Of a stretch of 64,000 bases of DNA, positions 31,536 to 39,961 are shown piece after piece; positions within the stretch are counted from its first letter, which is position 1, and every line of letters starts with the position of its first letter. The notes under the pieces are model-generated. The model saw only the letters and a program-made list of their open reading frames with translations. It searched no databases and had not been told where the DNA came from. Made by a program: the position numbers and the translations under genes. This DNA is from Bremerella volcania (GTDB taxonomy: Bacteria > Planctomycetota > Planctomycetia > Pirellulales > Pirellulaceae). Where the stretch lies: the NCBI RefSeq assembly GCF_007748115.1, contig NZ_CP036289.1, positions 2,914,001 through 2,978,000 on the forward strand, read 5' to 3'.

Positions 31536-33569
31536 TTACTGGTCGGCTTCATGGTCCTGCTGCGCGGGTTCTTCCTCCTTCTGTGGCAGTTCGTCAGCGA
31601 GTGCCCACGCTAACGTGTCATCGATTTCCTTCTTGTCCCACTTCCATAATCGGTGGATGTACGTATGGTTGCGCTCTTTCCACAGCGTCGCAATGCGATG
31701 GGCGGCGGCGTGGTCTTTGAACTCCCGGGCAAACTGCAACGCCAGGTTCTCGGCGTAGACGTCCGGGGAACGTTCGCAGAGACCGACCATGCCGCGCATC
31801 ATGCGGTCTTTATCAAAGCCGGCTTCCTCGACCAGCCCGCGCCAGGTGAAGAAGATATAGATCAACCGGCCCACCTCGGCATACACGATATCTCCTTCGA
31901 TGCCGCCGATATGATCGGCTACCTTGGCAGCTAAGGCTTCGGTATCGCCAGGGGCGCCTCCCCATCGCGGCAGCTTCGACATGCAGGCCTGTTTCCAGAT
32001 GCGATGGTAGGTGGGGCACTCTTTCATGGCCCGCTCCAAGTAAGGATCGAGGCGGGCATCAGGCCAGTTCTGATAGCGAGCCACCATCACTACCCACACG
32101 TAGACCTCTGGCGGCACGTTTTCCTGGTCCAGCATCGGCTCAATCGTTTCCCACGTCTTTTCCATGTACTTATCGAGCGTCTCCCATGCTTCCGGCGCCA
32201 CTTGGAAAGCGGCACCACTACCGCGAGCTTCGGTACCCAGCGAGTAGTACTTGCTGGCCAGGGCCAGGCGGAAGACGTCGCTATCGGGGTGCTCTTGGGC
32301 CATCTCCTTCAGGTACTCGATCTGCTCATCATTATTGCGCGGCGTGTCGCGGAAGTTGGCCACGTAGTGAACCAACTCGGAGTAGGCCGTCGTCAGCTTG
32401 TTGTCGATAATTGGATCTTCGCGATGCTCCCAGCGCTTGGCGACGCCCTGCAGCACGTCGAATCGCTTCTGGAAGAGCACCGAGTCGAGAATGGTTTTGG
32501 TGCGGTAGGCAGACGCGCGGAATTCCTTTCGATCGAGTTCATGAACAACGACCCGGCCGCCAGGGCTTTGCTCGATGATCCGCTGGGTGTTAGGTGCCGG
32601 CAACAGCATTACGTATGGATCGAAGGGGCGCGGCACGGTGATCAGGTTGGTGTGCTCGGGATGCCAGACGCCGCACACTTCCGCACCGCTCCAGGTAGCG
32701 ATCCACAAATAGTTGGCCACCTCCGGGTTCTCGATCGTATCGATCCGCACGTCGGTGAGCCATTGCTGGGTCGAGAATCCACTCACATGCCCAGACCCAT
32801 AAGGACCAACCCAATATTCCGCCCCGCAAAACACGCAGAAGACGCCAGGACCACCGGAAATGTTCGGCGGATTGCGATGAGGCAGATCCGCGTGCCCTTC
32901 CCCGTCCGGCGTTTCCCAGAACACTTCGTTGACATCTTTGTCGGTGCGTTCGATGACCGTGGCCCAGCAGTCTTGGCCGAAATTGCACACGCGGATCCTG
33001 CGTTCCTCGTCGATCAGCGGCTCGGCCCGCATGTCGACCACTTCCCCATCCGGCGTCACGATCATCCGCTGCCCGCGCGTGCCTGAGATATACATCAACT
33101 GACTATCGAGCGAAAAACCCAGATCACCAATCTTCCAGTCCATCTCGGCGAACGTTTGAATCAACTCGCCCGTCTCGACTTCCCACACCTCGACGAACTT
33201 CCGCTGGTTTGCGAACGCAACGTAGCGCCCATCGCGAGATATCTTCAGCACGCCTTCGATGGCCTGTCCGGCGGCCATGAATTCGGCGATTTTCATCGAG
33301 GCATCCAGGTTCCAAGTCGAAATCTTTTTGTCGCGCTGGATGAACACCATTCGCGAGCCGTCCTCCGAGACGTCCATGTACTCTTTGTGCCGCATCGGCG
33401 TGCGAAACATGCGGACGATCTCAAACTTGGGGGCCGGCACCTTCTGCGACAGCCGGTCGACGATTTCGATAATCTCTTCAGTCGTCTCGTCCTGGGCGGA
33501 AAGCGAAACGGGGGCAACAGAGATGGCAATGAGCAGTCCCATACAGGAAAGCAGGCCCAAGGTTTTCAT
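31536..33569 (-). CDS. Secreted beta-propeller protein with helical C-terminal domain
   Basis: A 677-residue protein; ATG 33569 follows GGAGA and is followed by a signal peptide ending ISVAPVSLSA. Residues about 50-320 are WD40/propeller-like (SEDGSRMVFIQRDKKISTWN, SRDGRYVAFANQRKFVEVWE). The C-terminal 300 residues are helical and repeat-like (SDVFRLALASKYYSLGTEARG, WKQACMSKLPRWGG) and resemble DUF4034 proteins, which is a by-eye judgement. It probably acts outside the cytoplasm; no enzymatic motif. Confidence 0.65.
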   Translation of the reverse strand: MKTLGLLSCMGLLIAISVAPVSLSAQDETTEEIIEIVDRLSQKVPAPKFEIVRMFRTPMRHKEYMDVSEDGSRMVFIQRDKKISTWNLDASMKIAEFMAAGQAIEGVLKISRDGRYVAFANQRKFVEVWEVETGELIQTFAEMDWKIGDLGFSLDSQLMYISGTRGQRMIVTPDGEVVDMRAEPLIDEERRIRVCNFGQDCWATVIERTDKDVNEVFWETPDGEGHADLPHRNPPNISGGPGVFCVFCGAEYWVGPYGSGHVSGFSTQQWLTDVRIDTIENPEVANYLWIATWSGAEVCGVWHPEHTNLITVPRPFDPYVMLLPAPNTQRIIEQSPGGRVVVHELDRKEFRASAYRTKTILDSVLFQKRFDVLQGVAKRWEHREDPIIDNKLTTAYSELVHYVANFRDTPRNNDEQIEYLKEMAQEHPDSDVFRLALASKYYSLGTEARGSGAAFQVAPEAWETLDKYMEKTWETIEPMLDQENVPPEVYVWVVMVARYQNWPDARLDPYLERAMKECPTYHRIWKQACMSKLPRWGGAPGDTEALAAKVADHIGGIEGDIVYAEVGRLIYIFFTWRGLVEEAGFDKDRMMRGMVGLCERSPDVYAENLALQFAREFKDHAAAHRIATLWKERNHTYIHRLWKWDKKEIDDTLAWALADELPQKEEEPAQQDHEADQ

Positions 33570-33708
33570 GAGAGGTTCTCCAGGCAAGAGACGACGGGCG
33601 ACGCGAACATCAAGAAGGCAGGTTTCCACGCGAGACGTATTTTAGAGTACGCGGGCAGGCGATTAAACCATTTTCACGATCGGCTGAATATCAGTACGAA
33701 GAAAGCGG

Positions 33709-33815
33709 CAAGATACAATTCGTTCGCCTGTGTAGAGATTTGGTTGTTACGATGAGCCTTGGTGGATTTAGGATGTACCAGGGATCGGTGTCTGGCGGGA
33801 GCAAGACCATGAGGC
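33709..33815 (+). repeat. Leader repeat, copy A (upstream of NHL remnant)
   Basis: From about 33709 to 33815 the sequence matches 35371-35479 (leader and first codons of a DUF1559 gene) with gaps. Shared blocks are AGATACAA, TCGTTCGCCTG, TTGTTACGAT, GGGATCG..., TGGCGGG and CCATGAGGCA. In copy A the homology stops just after ATGAGGCA, where the NHL remnant takes over. Confidence 0.55.
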
Positions 33816-33996
33816 AGAGAAACACGACGCGTGGCGCAAGACGGTCAACGGCCGCAAGGTTCGCCAGAACCGCAGCAATTGGGTTGATGGCAAGTTTGTC
33901 CATCCACACGGTGCGACCTTTGATGCCAACGGCAACATCTACCTGGCCGAGTGGGTCGTCGGTGGACGCATCTCACTGCTGAAGAAGGTCGGCTAA
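33772..33996 (+). pseudogene. NHL-repeat protein remnant (C-terminal end)
   Basis: A frame ending TAA 33994-33996 reads WVDGKFVHPHGATFDANGNI then YLAEWVVGGRISLLKKVG, which is the last blade of an NHL/six-bladed propeller protein of the kind common in planctomycetes. An in-frame TAG at 33769-33771 lies upstream and no N-terminal part exists. The 5' side consists of DUF1559-type leader sequence. It is followed by a plus-strand terminator. Confidence 0.65.
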
Positions 33997-34024
33997 GCTG
34001 GCGCGGCCGAGAGTCAAACGTGCA

Positions 34025-34058
34025 AACGGCGTTATCCTGGTGGGTGACGCCGTTCTTT
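34025..34058 (+). terminator. Rho-independent terminator, plus direction
   Basis: AACGGCGT (34025-34032) and ACGCCGTT (34046-34053) are perfect arms followed by CTTTT. It lies 29 bases after the stop of the NHL remnant and is probably that gene's original terminator. Confidence 0.75.
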
Positions 34059-34221
34059 TGTGCGTTGCTATATCTTTGCGCCATACGAATTTCGGGCGTT
34101 TCGTCGTATTTCTTCTGGGGATTGTCAGAATGCTAGAAACGACTGCTTGACTTCGCAGGTCAAGATATTCCAATGGTGCGAGCCGTTATCGGGTTATCTG
34201 CCATACGAATGAGAACACATC

Positions 34222-34407
34222 ATGATTCAACTATTGATCATCGGCGTCGCTATCTACGTCGTCGTGCAAGGCGTTCGCAACTTGAATAAGGCGTCTGCGC
34301 CCGATGCACCTGCGAATACAAAACGAGATGGCATCATCTTTACCGTCGTCGGCGGGCTGTTGCTGCTTCTGGGACTTTCTTTTGGGTTCCTCATTAACTT
34401 GATCTAA
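34222..34407 (+). CDS. 61-residue membrane protein
   Basis: Two membrane segments (residues 2-16 and 38-58) around a short polar linker (NLNKASAPDAPANTKRDG). ATG 34222 is weakly supported (GAGAAC upstream). No family recognised; short two-span proteins of this type are common and hard to assign. Confidence 0.45.
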   Translation: MIQLLIIGVAIYVVVQGVRNLNKASAPDAPANTKRDGIIFTVVGGLLLLLGLSFGFLINLI

Positions 34408-34573
34408 CTTGTTCATTCGGCTGAAATGGGCTCCAGGCTGCCCAATCGCACTGTTTTACGATTTGATGTCGTAGGTCACTCGACTTTTCCAATAAGTACT
34501 ATGCTAGAGCAGCATGTGGTCGTCTCGAAGTTGAGAGTGTGTTGCATTATCCCGACCTGAATCGTCGTGCTCG

Positions 34574-35257
34574 CTACGTCTCATGCGCGAGTGTCTTGAG
34601 TTGGTACGTTGCTCCCCATTCCAACTCTGTGCCAAACGGGTGTTCGTCGTAGAAGGTTGCAACGTCCTGGGGAAACTCTTGTACGACATGTATCGTAACT
34701 GTTCCTGACGACTCCCATTTGGCTGCTACCCCGGTGAGTCGAAGTAAAGCGCAGACACCTTCGTGCCTGGTACCGACGGCCTCGATACGATGAATCTCTT
34801 GGTCGAGTTTCACAAACGCGATCGGCATAGCTCCCTCGCTAGCCGGTGCAAAGCGGACGAATGTTCCCCAATATCCGTCCCTACCTGCCAGCCACCAGGG
34901 CTCCGGGTGTTCGTAGCCACCAGTCAGAAAGATTCTGGCTCCGGGTTTGAGAGGAGACGAGCGCTCAATTTCATCAAGATCAGTAATCCGATCGCGAATT
35001 CTTTGAAGTGTGTCTTTGAGATCTTCCGCGATGTCACGAACCCACGACTCTGGGTGCTTCTCTATCTTCTGAATCAAGCCGGTGAATGAGTTGTCGCTCA
35101 CACAATGGCGAAAGATATTGTCCTTTACTTCTCGTGAACTGATGTAACCGCTGTTGTGAAGCTCGATAAACCCGTTGGGTACGCCTTCGGATCTGAGTTG
35201 GTCGATGGCCGCCTTCAGAGCTTCGCGGAAATTGAATTCAGTCATGAAAATTTTCAT
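34574..35257 (-). CDS. Hypothetical cytoplasmic protein
   Basis: A 227-residue protein, start at ATG 35257 or 35245. Helical first half (REALKAAIDQLRSEGVPNGF, EDLKDTLQRIRDRITDLDEI) and a beta-rich second half with GARIFLTGGYEHPEPWWLAG and FVRFAPASEGAMPIAFVKLD, which looks like an SH3-like barrel. No signal peptide. No family assigned. Confidence 0.5.
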   Translation of the reverse strand: MKIFMTEFNFREALKAAIDQLRSEGVPNGFIELHNSGYISSREVKDNIFRHCVSDNSFTGLIQKIEKHPESWVRDIAEDLKDTLQRIRDRITDLDEIERSSPLKPGARIFLTGGYEHPEPWWLAGRDGYWGTFVRFAPASEGAMPIAFVKLDQEIHRIEAVGTRHEGVCALLRLTGVAAKWESSGTVTIHVVQEFPQDVATFYDEHPFGTELEWGATYQLKTLAHET

Positions 35258-35370
35258 GCCGAGCGATGTCACCAACTTGGTAGGCGTCGTCGAACTGTCA
35301 TAAATGAGTGATGATCTTGCGTATACTGGAGTACGCCGATACGTGTTTCGATTAAGGTAGGTGATTTTTC

Positions 35371-35479
35371 CGGCAGATACAAATCGTTCGCCTGCCTCGG
35401 GGCCGATTGTTACGATAGACGTTGTTTACTGATCGGTTAGGCCTGGGATCGCCGTTTGGCGGGGATGAACCCATGAGGC
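35371..35479 (+). repeat. Leader repeat, copy B (DUF1559 gene leader)
   Basis: The stretch from CGGCAGATACAAATCG to CCATGAGGCA matches 33709-33815 with gaps. It contains the whole 5' leader and first codons of the DUF1559 gene. The shared block is likely a promoter/leader unit that was duplicated together with a gene copy. Confidence 0.55.
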
Positions 35480-36471
35480 AACTTATCGCAACACGCACTT
35501 GCTCAACAGGAGCCGGCCGGCGAGGGTTCTCGCTGGTTGAATTACTGGTGGTTCTCGGCATTATCGGGCTGCTGCTGGCGATTCTGATTCCTGCGGTTCA
35601 GGCAGTTCGCGAGTCAGGCCGGAAGCTCACATGCCAGAACAACCTTCGCCAGATCGTACTGGGCATTGCCAATCACGAGTCAGCCAATGGGATGCTTCCG
35701 CCCCTATACAATGGTACCCCGCTCGCTCAGCCGCGAAGTGCGATGGATGAGTTTCACTTTCATTCGTGGCGAACGGTTCTGTTGCCACACATCGAACAAA
35801 CGGCTTTGTATGACCGTTGCGTTTCCGAGCTTTTCGCGACCGATCCAGCCAATCAAGCTGCGATCAATGTCGAGTTGGCGACCTACCTCTGCCCTTCGGC
35901 AAATCCGCATAATCGTGTCGTACCAGACATCTATTCGCCGCCAGCAGCAGATGGCACACTGACATTTCAAGTCATCGGAACGGCAGCACGCAGTGATTAC
36001 GAGGCGATCGGTGGTTACTGGTTCAAGCCATCCGGCACCGTCGATTTACAGAACATCAAATTCGGTGCCTGGGGCGAACCAAGGTCTTACAATCCGTTAC
36101 CCGCGAAAGACGCCTATCGTAAAGCGCGACTGCGCGACGTGAGCGATGGCCAGTCGAACACCATCCTGGTTGCCGAACGCGCCGGCCGGCCTGACTGGTA
36201 TCGAAAAGGGGAACCGGTCGACGTGTACCCTTACGACGACCCGACAACCGGGATGGATCATCACCAGGCTGCCTGGGGTGTCAGCACGCATTTCTGGTGG
36301 CTCGTCTTCGGACACGAGGAAGGGATCAACGAAAGCAACTCCGGCGGCATCTACAGCTTTCACGCCGGCGGAGCCAATGTCGGCCTGGCCGATGGCTCGG
36401 TCCGTTTTCTGCCTGAGTCGATCGACCAAGAGACCCTCAATGCCCTGGTGACGCGAGCCAGCGGCGATTGA
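35473..36471 (+). CDS. DUF1559 protein with prepilin-like N-terminus
   Basis: A 332-residue protein starting MRQLIATRTCSTGAGRRGF; the start at ATG 35473 follows GGGGAT. GFSLVELLVVLGIIGLLLAI is the prepilin-type cleavage/methylation motif. It continues LIPAVQAVRESGRKLTCQNN (DUF1559 family) and ends with the H-X-DG region HAGGANVGLADGSVRFLPES. These proteins are expanded in planctomycetes and are thought to be surface pseudopilin-like structures. Its leader is duplicated at 33.7 kb. Confidence 0.9.
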   Translation: MRQLIATRTCSTGAGRRGFSLVELLVVLGIIGLLLAILIPAVQAVRESGRKLTCQNNLRQIVLGIANHESANGMLPPLYNGTPLAQPRSAMDEFHFHSWRTVLLPHIEQTALYDRCVSELFATDPANQAAINVELATYLCPSANPHNRVVPDIYSPPAADGTLTFQVIGTAARSDYEAIGGYWFKPSGTVDLQNIKFGAWGEPRSYNPLPAKDAYRKARLRDVSDGQSNTILVAERAGRPDWYRKGEPVDVYPYDDPTTGMDHHQAAWGVSTHFWWLVFGHEEGINESNSGGIYSFHAGGANVGLADGSVRFLPESIDQETLNALVTRASGD

Positions 36472-36532
36472 GCTGACCGATTGATGGTACCTAGATCGCG
36501 GAGCGAACATTGATGCGATTCGCGGGAACACA

Positions 36533-36838
36533 TCACCGCCAGCCGCATGTATCCACTTCCTGACGCCGGTCCCTCAGCTGCAACTTGACGGTTCGCTCTT
36601 GATCCATTACCTTCCGCACTCGGCAAAGAATACACGGCATGATCACCTTGCCGCCACAGCCGGGGCAGCGCTCGTAGATGGGCTCGTCGTTTTGTAGCGG
36701 GTGAACTCCGTCGCGAATGTTTTGGGCCGTTTGCGTTCCGACTCGAAACTTCTTTACCACGGCTCGCAGGCTCATGCCGTCGGCAAAGGCGTCTTCAATC
36801 GCATGAACCTGGTCTGGGGTCTTGGTGTATCCACGCAT
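36533..36838 (-). CDS. Helix-turn-helix / zinc-ribbon protein
   Basis: A 101-residue protein with AAGGA before ATG 36838. N-terminal HTH (TPDQVHAIEDAFADGMSLRA then VVKKFRVGTQTAQNIRDG) and a four-cysteine zinc ribbon CPGCGG...CILC at about 58-72. It resembles phage and plasmid DNA-binding regulators in layout, and its HTH resembles that of the 20126 gene. It follows the ABC-GNAT gene on the same strand after 43 bases. Confidence 0.65.
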   Translation of the reverse strand: MRGYTKTPDQVHAIEDAFADGMSLRAVVKKFRVGTQTAQNIRDGVHPLQNDEPIYERCPGCGGKVIMPCILCRVRKVMDQERTVKLQLRDRRQEVDTCGWR

Positions 36839-36881
36839 GATGCTGTCCTTACATCGTTGTTGATAGAAGCTTGGTTTCTGC

Positions 36882-37973
36882 CTAATCGCTCTCCGAGCCG
36901 CCGACGAAACGAAACGTCGCCACGGCTCGGCCGGTACTTGTTTTCCAGTGGGAGTTATCGCTATAGATGCCGCTTCGCTGGCGGCCTGTCTTCAAAAGCT
37001 TTCGAAACTCCCAGCGCGTTGATCGATTGCAATGGGCGACCACGGCCGGGTGGCTGCCGCTGATGTGGATGTGGGTTGCTCCCTCGTTGGTCAAATGCTG
37101 GGATAGTTCGTCCAGCATGCGTCCGCCCAGCCCGATCCCTTGATACGTAGGCAGCGTCACCAGTCGTGATATGCGGAGGTGATTCTTGCGGAAGTTGTTC
37201 AGCGTGGCCGCGAACACCGCCGGTTGGCCTTCGACGAGGCCGATATAGCACCGGGCTGCTGGATTGAGTTGTCCATCGAGATAGTGATGCGACGCAAACA
37301 ACGGCCAAAGGTCTCGGCTACAGCGATGGATCGAAAGTTGTAATCGCGGTCGCCGAAGGCACCTCCGCGTGAGCTTGCCACTGGTCATATCCAACACCCA
37401 ATCAGGCCGCAGCCAATCGATTACGTCCAAGTGACACGTCACGGCCACGAGCTTCTTGGAGATCTGCCCGCGATCAATCGCCCGGCGAAGAGCCATCGAA
37501 CCAAAACGAGCCGAAGTGCGATCGACCACGCTGGTGAACTCATCGAAAGCAATGAGTTTTCGACGAGAAAGCATCCCCCTGGCAACGTCTGCTCGAAACT
37601 GCTGCCCTGTCGAAAGGCAGTGATACGGCTGGCACCAGACAACCGGTGAACTCAAGCCAACCGCCACTAACGTTTGGGTGATGGTTCGCGTCGAGAGGGA
37701 AATACCGAAGCCATCGATCAGAGCCTGGCCCCGTTTCCAGGCAAATCTTTGGACGAGTCGATGATCGTAGGCTGCCCGAGCCACGGTCGATTTTCCGCTG
37801 CCAGAGTCACCGACGATCATGCCGACTTGCCAATCGTCTTCTTCGGACGGTAGTTCCACCTGAAATCGCCGCGTAAGCTTGTCTTCCAACGGCACGTCGA
37901 ACATGCCGGCCAGTTGACGAACACGAAACGACTCCGTTACCGGGCATTCGACTAAAGCATCAACAATTTGCAT
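36882..37973 (-). CDS. ABC-ATPase fused to GNAT acetyltransferase
   Basis: A 363-residue protein. ATPase part: Walker A GDSGSGKST (residues 55-63), signature LSTGQQ (120-125), Walker B LIAFDE (140-145), H-loop His181. The C-terminal part from about 212 is GNAT-like, with HHYLDGQLNPAARCYIGLVE, RISRLVTLPTYQGIGLGGR (motif A, acetyl-CoA loop QGIGLG at 278-283) and THIHISGSHPAVV. There is no transporter partner, so the ATPase is soluble. Such ABC-GNAT fusions occur in phages and mobile elements. A DNA- or protein-modification role is suggested by analogy with the GNAT-like Mom family; inference only. Overlaps the 52-aa gene by 22 bases. Confidence 0.75.
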   Translation of the reverse strand: MQIVDALVECPVTESFRVRQLAGMFDVPLEDKLTRRFQVELPSEEDDWQVGMIVGDSGSGKSTVARAAYDHRLVQRFAWKRGQALIDGFGISLSTRTITQTLVAVGLSSPVVWCQPYHCLSTGQQFRADVARGMLSRRKLIAFDEFTSVVDRTSARFGSMALRRAIDRGQISKKLVAVTCHLDVIDWLRPDWVLDMTSGKLTRRCLRRPRLQLSIHRCSRDLWPLFASHHYLDGQLNPAARCYIGLVEGQPAVFAATLNNFRKNHLRISRLVTLPTYQGIGLGGRMLDELSQHLTNEGATHIHISGSHPAVVAHCNRSTRWEFRKLLKTGRQRSGIYSDNSHWKTSTGRAVATFRFVGGSESD

Positions 37974-38110
37974 GGCAACCCTCTTTCCTGCATCTCGTCA
38001 TAAAGTTTGCGTTGTTGGTCTTCGCTGTCGCAGAGGATGACCACCTGGTACAACTCCGGACAGTCGCCTTCTGCCGGTCCAGGATCATCTGTTGTGGAAG
38101 AAGTCTTCAT
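37952..38110 (-). CDS. 52-residue protein overlapping the ABC-GNAT gene
   Basis: ATG 38110 to TAG 37952. It begins MKTSSTTDDPGPAEGDCPEL and continues YQVVILCDSEDQQRKLYDEM, ending CKLLML. It has the pattern of a short beta-alpha unit. The final 22 bases are also the start of the ABC-GNAT gene (different frame), so the two are translationally coupled. I recall similar short proteins beside such ATPases in phage genomes, but this cannot be checked here. Confidence 0.6.
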   Translation of the reverse strand: MKTSSTTDDPGPAEGDCPELYQVVILCDSEDQQRKLYDEMQERGLPCKLLML

Positions 38111-38139
38111 GTCGCTTGTTCTTATCTCGCGAGCCGCGG

Positions 38140-38460
38140 CTATTCTTTGGGGTTAGCAGTACCGGTCTTTTGATCAAGCGGTGCTCGAATTGGATTCGAT
38201 CCCAACTGCAACAGCTGATGGATCTCGGCCAACGCGTCTTCGGAAACACCAAATAGGTCGTCGATTAAGAATGGGAGGTCTTCATCCGAATAAATATCAA
38301 GCCGGTGGGCCGGAATGCTCGAAGTCACCTTCCCACGGCGATCGACATCGATGTAGTAGATGTCATCTTCCAGGTCGCCGCGAACAGTGGCCGGATAGAC
38401 CTGGGCCGCCTCGCGATACTTGACTGGCTGTCCCGTTTTCAAGGGTTGTCGTGAACTCAT
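38140..38460 (-). CDS. Small acidic protein of the ABC-GNAT operon
   Basis: A 106-residue protein; the first half (KYREAAQVYPATVRGDLEDD and YYIDVDRRGKVTSSIPAHRL) is beta-rich, possibly a small SH3-like barrel, and the second half is acidic and helical (DLPFLIDDLFGVSEDALAEI). Between the 38526 gene and the 52-aa gene on the same strand. Function unknown. Confidence 0.5.
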   Translation of the reverse strand: MSSRQPLKTGQPVKYREAAQVYPATVRGDLEDDIYYIDVDRRGKVTSSIPAHRLDIYSDEDLPFLIDDLFGVSEDALAEIHQLLQLGSNPIRAPLDQKTGTANPKE

Positions 38461-38525
38461 AGGATTTGCTTTCGGATATTGAGAAGTCTTGGTAAAGGAG
38501 GTCCAGCTTTCGATCTACGGCAGCA

Positions 38526-38870
38526 TCAGCGGCAACCGCGGGCCAACTCTTCGCGGAACGATTCCTCGCGCGAGAAGGCCGAGCGTTCGACTTCCGCAAT
38601 TGCCTGGTCGAGTAGCCGTTGCTCGCTAAGCAGTCCGTCGCAAAGAACAGCCGCGGCGATCTCTTCGCACCAGGTATGTCGCTCGTCGCTTGCCAGGTCG
38701 TCGGCCTCGGTCGCATCGCTGGCAAAGTCAATCACGTCGATTTGCATGATGGCGGCTGACAGGATATGCCGCCCAGTCACTTCAACGTGGACGACCAATT
38801 GAGCCCAGAAGCATCCGCGAGACGTGTCGATCTCGTCGAGCTCGAGCGAAATTTCAACGGCGTCGGTCAT
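38526..38870 (-). CDS. Small acidic protein, first gene of the ABC-GNAT operon
   Basis: A 114-residue protein with AAAGGA before ATG 38870. It is beta-rich at first (EISLELDEIDTSRGCFWAQL) and helical later (EIAAAVLCDGLLSEQRLLDQ), with net acidic charge. It opens the minus-strand operon and is about 185 bases from the palindromic operator region. Unrecognised family. Confidence 0.5.
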   Translation of the reverse strand: MTDAVEISLELDEIDTSRGCFWAQLVVHVEVTGRHILSAAIMQIDVIDFASDATEADDLASDERHTWCEEIAAAVLCDGLLSEQRLLDQAIAEVERSAFSREESFREELARGCR

Positions 38871-39194
38871 GTCGGTCCTTTGCAGATCGATACGTGCGCA
38901 TGAAAAAAGCAGCCGGCGCGCAGGGGCACTGAAACATCCGTTTCGGCTGCTGGAAGTCGGGAGCGGTCCTTCGCTCGATATCCGTCGGTTCAGGTGCTCT
39001 TGGCTGGGTGATGAGGGGCTACATCGGGCAACCTTTCAACAGGATGGTTCGTGAAGCACTGCTTTAAAGCGTGACGCTTTGTGTGACGCTTTGTTTAGGA
39101 TACAAAAAGCGTGACGCTTTGTCAAGCACTTATGGGCTATAATTCAAAAAGAAAGCAGGTAAGATAGCGTGAAGCATTGCCGCAAGCTCTTTCT
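38871..39194. other. Divergent intergenic region
   Basis: Gene-free. Besides the operators (39066-39120) and the plus-strand -10 like hexamer it holds no RNA gene or terminator that I recognise. Coding-like frames in it lack ribosome sites. Confidence 0.5.
39066..39120. promoter_or_regulatory. Two palindromic operators and a half site
   Basis: AAAGCGTGACGCTTT occurs at 39066-39080 and 39106-39120 as a perfect odd-centred palindrome (7-base arms), 40 bases apart, and a half site GTGACGCTTT lies at 39083-39092. A TATAAT hexamer at 39138-39143 follows the right palindrome, directed to the plus-strand gene. Divergent genes flank the region, so this is probably the binding site of a repressor controlling both directions. 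Confidence 0.75.
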
Positions 39195-39617
39195 ATGAAA
39201 GCAGTCACCAAAATGCCTCCCAAAAAGAAAAACCAGGCCGACGCCGCCAAGCCATCGGCAGACAGCAAGCTGGTCGCCGCGAAAGAAAAGAAGCATCCCC
39301 CTTCGGCCGTCTCCACCGGGCCCCATCAGCCGATGAAGGATAGTCGTGGTCGAGAAATCGCCAACCGCAGCGAGACGCTAACCGCTGAAGAAATCGATTC
39401 GCTCGCCCAGGAGTTCTACAAGGTTTACGAAGTCCTGCACGACTGCGCGTCGTTTATGAGCCTGAAGAAGGTCGAAGAGATACAAGCAATCGTCTCTGGC
39501 CTGCGAAAGAAGGCCAAAGAGTCGCAGAAACTCGCCAACAGCCAAATTGGTCGCAAACTGGACGCCATGGCGATAGAGCTAGGGCTAGAAGATCGCCTGC
39601 GGGGGCGTACGAATTGA
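39195..39617 (+). CDS. Small basic protein with coiled-coil C-terminus
   Basis: A 140-residue protein. The start at ATG 39195 is chosen over TTG 39177; ATG 39213 is an alternative; none has a strong ribosome site. The first 45 residues are Lys-rich and disordered (TKMPPKKKNQADAAKPSADS). The rest is helical (EEIDSLAQEFYKVYEVLHDC, VEEIQAIVSGLRKKAKESQK). It is divergent from the ABC-GNAT operon across two palindromic operators, so it could be the regulator or another operon product; no HTH is evident. Confidence 0.5.
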   Translation: MKAVTKMPPKKKNQADAAKPSADSKLVAAKEKKHPPSAVSTGPHQPMKDSRGREIANRSETLTAEEIDSLAQEFYKVYEVLHDCASFMSLKKVEEIQAIVSGLRKKAKESQKLANSQIGRKLDAMAIELGLEDRLRGRTN

Positions 39618-39961
39618 TCTGACTGTGTAACACCGGGAACATGTGACACACAAGTAATCGACTTTTCGTATCTGGCAGCGGCAGACACGCACTTTCCGTC
39701 TACGACCTCACTCCCCTCTCGTTAGTCCACCGGGCGCCATATGGTAAATTGATGCACTTGCACGCTATTAGTAGGAATCTAAGGAGTAGATATAGTCGCA
39801 TATGAGAGGGAAAACTGAGCTGTAGGGCTGCATGGTTTCTCTATTTGTCCTAGTGTATGTCCCCCCTGGGAAATCATTGGTGATAAATGTGGTTAACAGT
39901 AGTGACATGCTTGCTGGGGGCACTAGAATGTGGCCAACTTACCCCCTTGGCGGAGGCATGC
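39618..39961. other. Gene-free region upstream of the nitrilase-GAF gene
   Basis: About 340 bases with no repeat, RNA gene or hairpin that stands out. A plus-strand frame opens at 39887 in phase with the next gene, but the ribosome site GGAGG (39952-39956) is near 39962, not 39887. An isolated promoter is assumed. Confidence 0.4.

Noticed and set aside
32004-33086. Plus-strand reading frame of 360 codons
   Set aside because: Antisense to the secreted beta-propeller gene; composition of a shadow frame.
39887-39961. Upstream start for the nitrilase-GAF protein
   Set aside because: The extra residues resemble a weak signal peptide, but GGAGG is placed for ATG 39962 and the nitrilase fold starts immediately after it.
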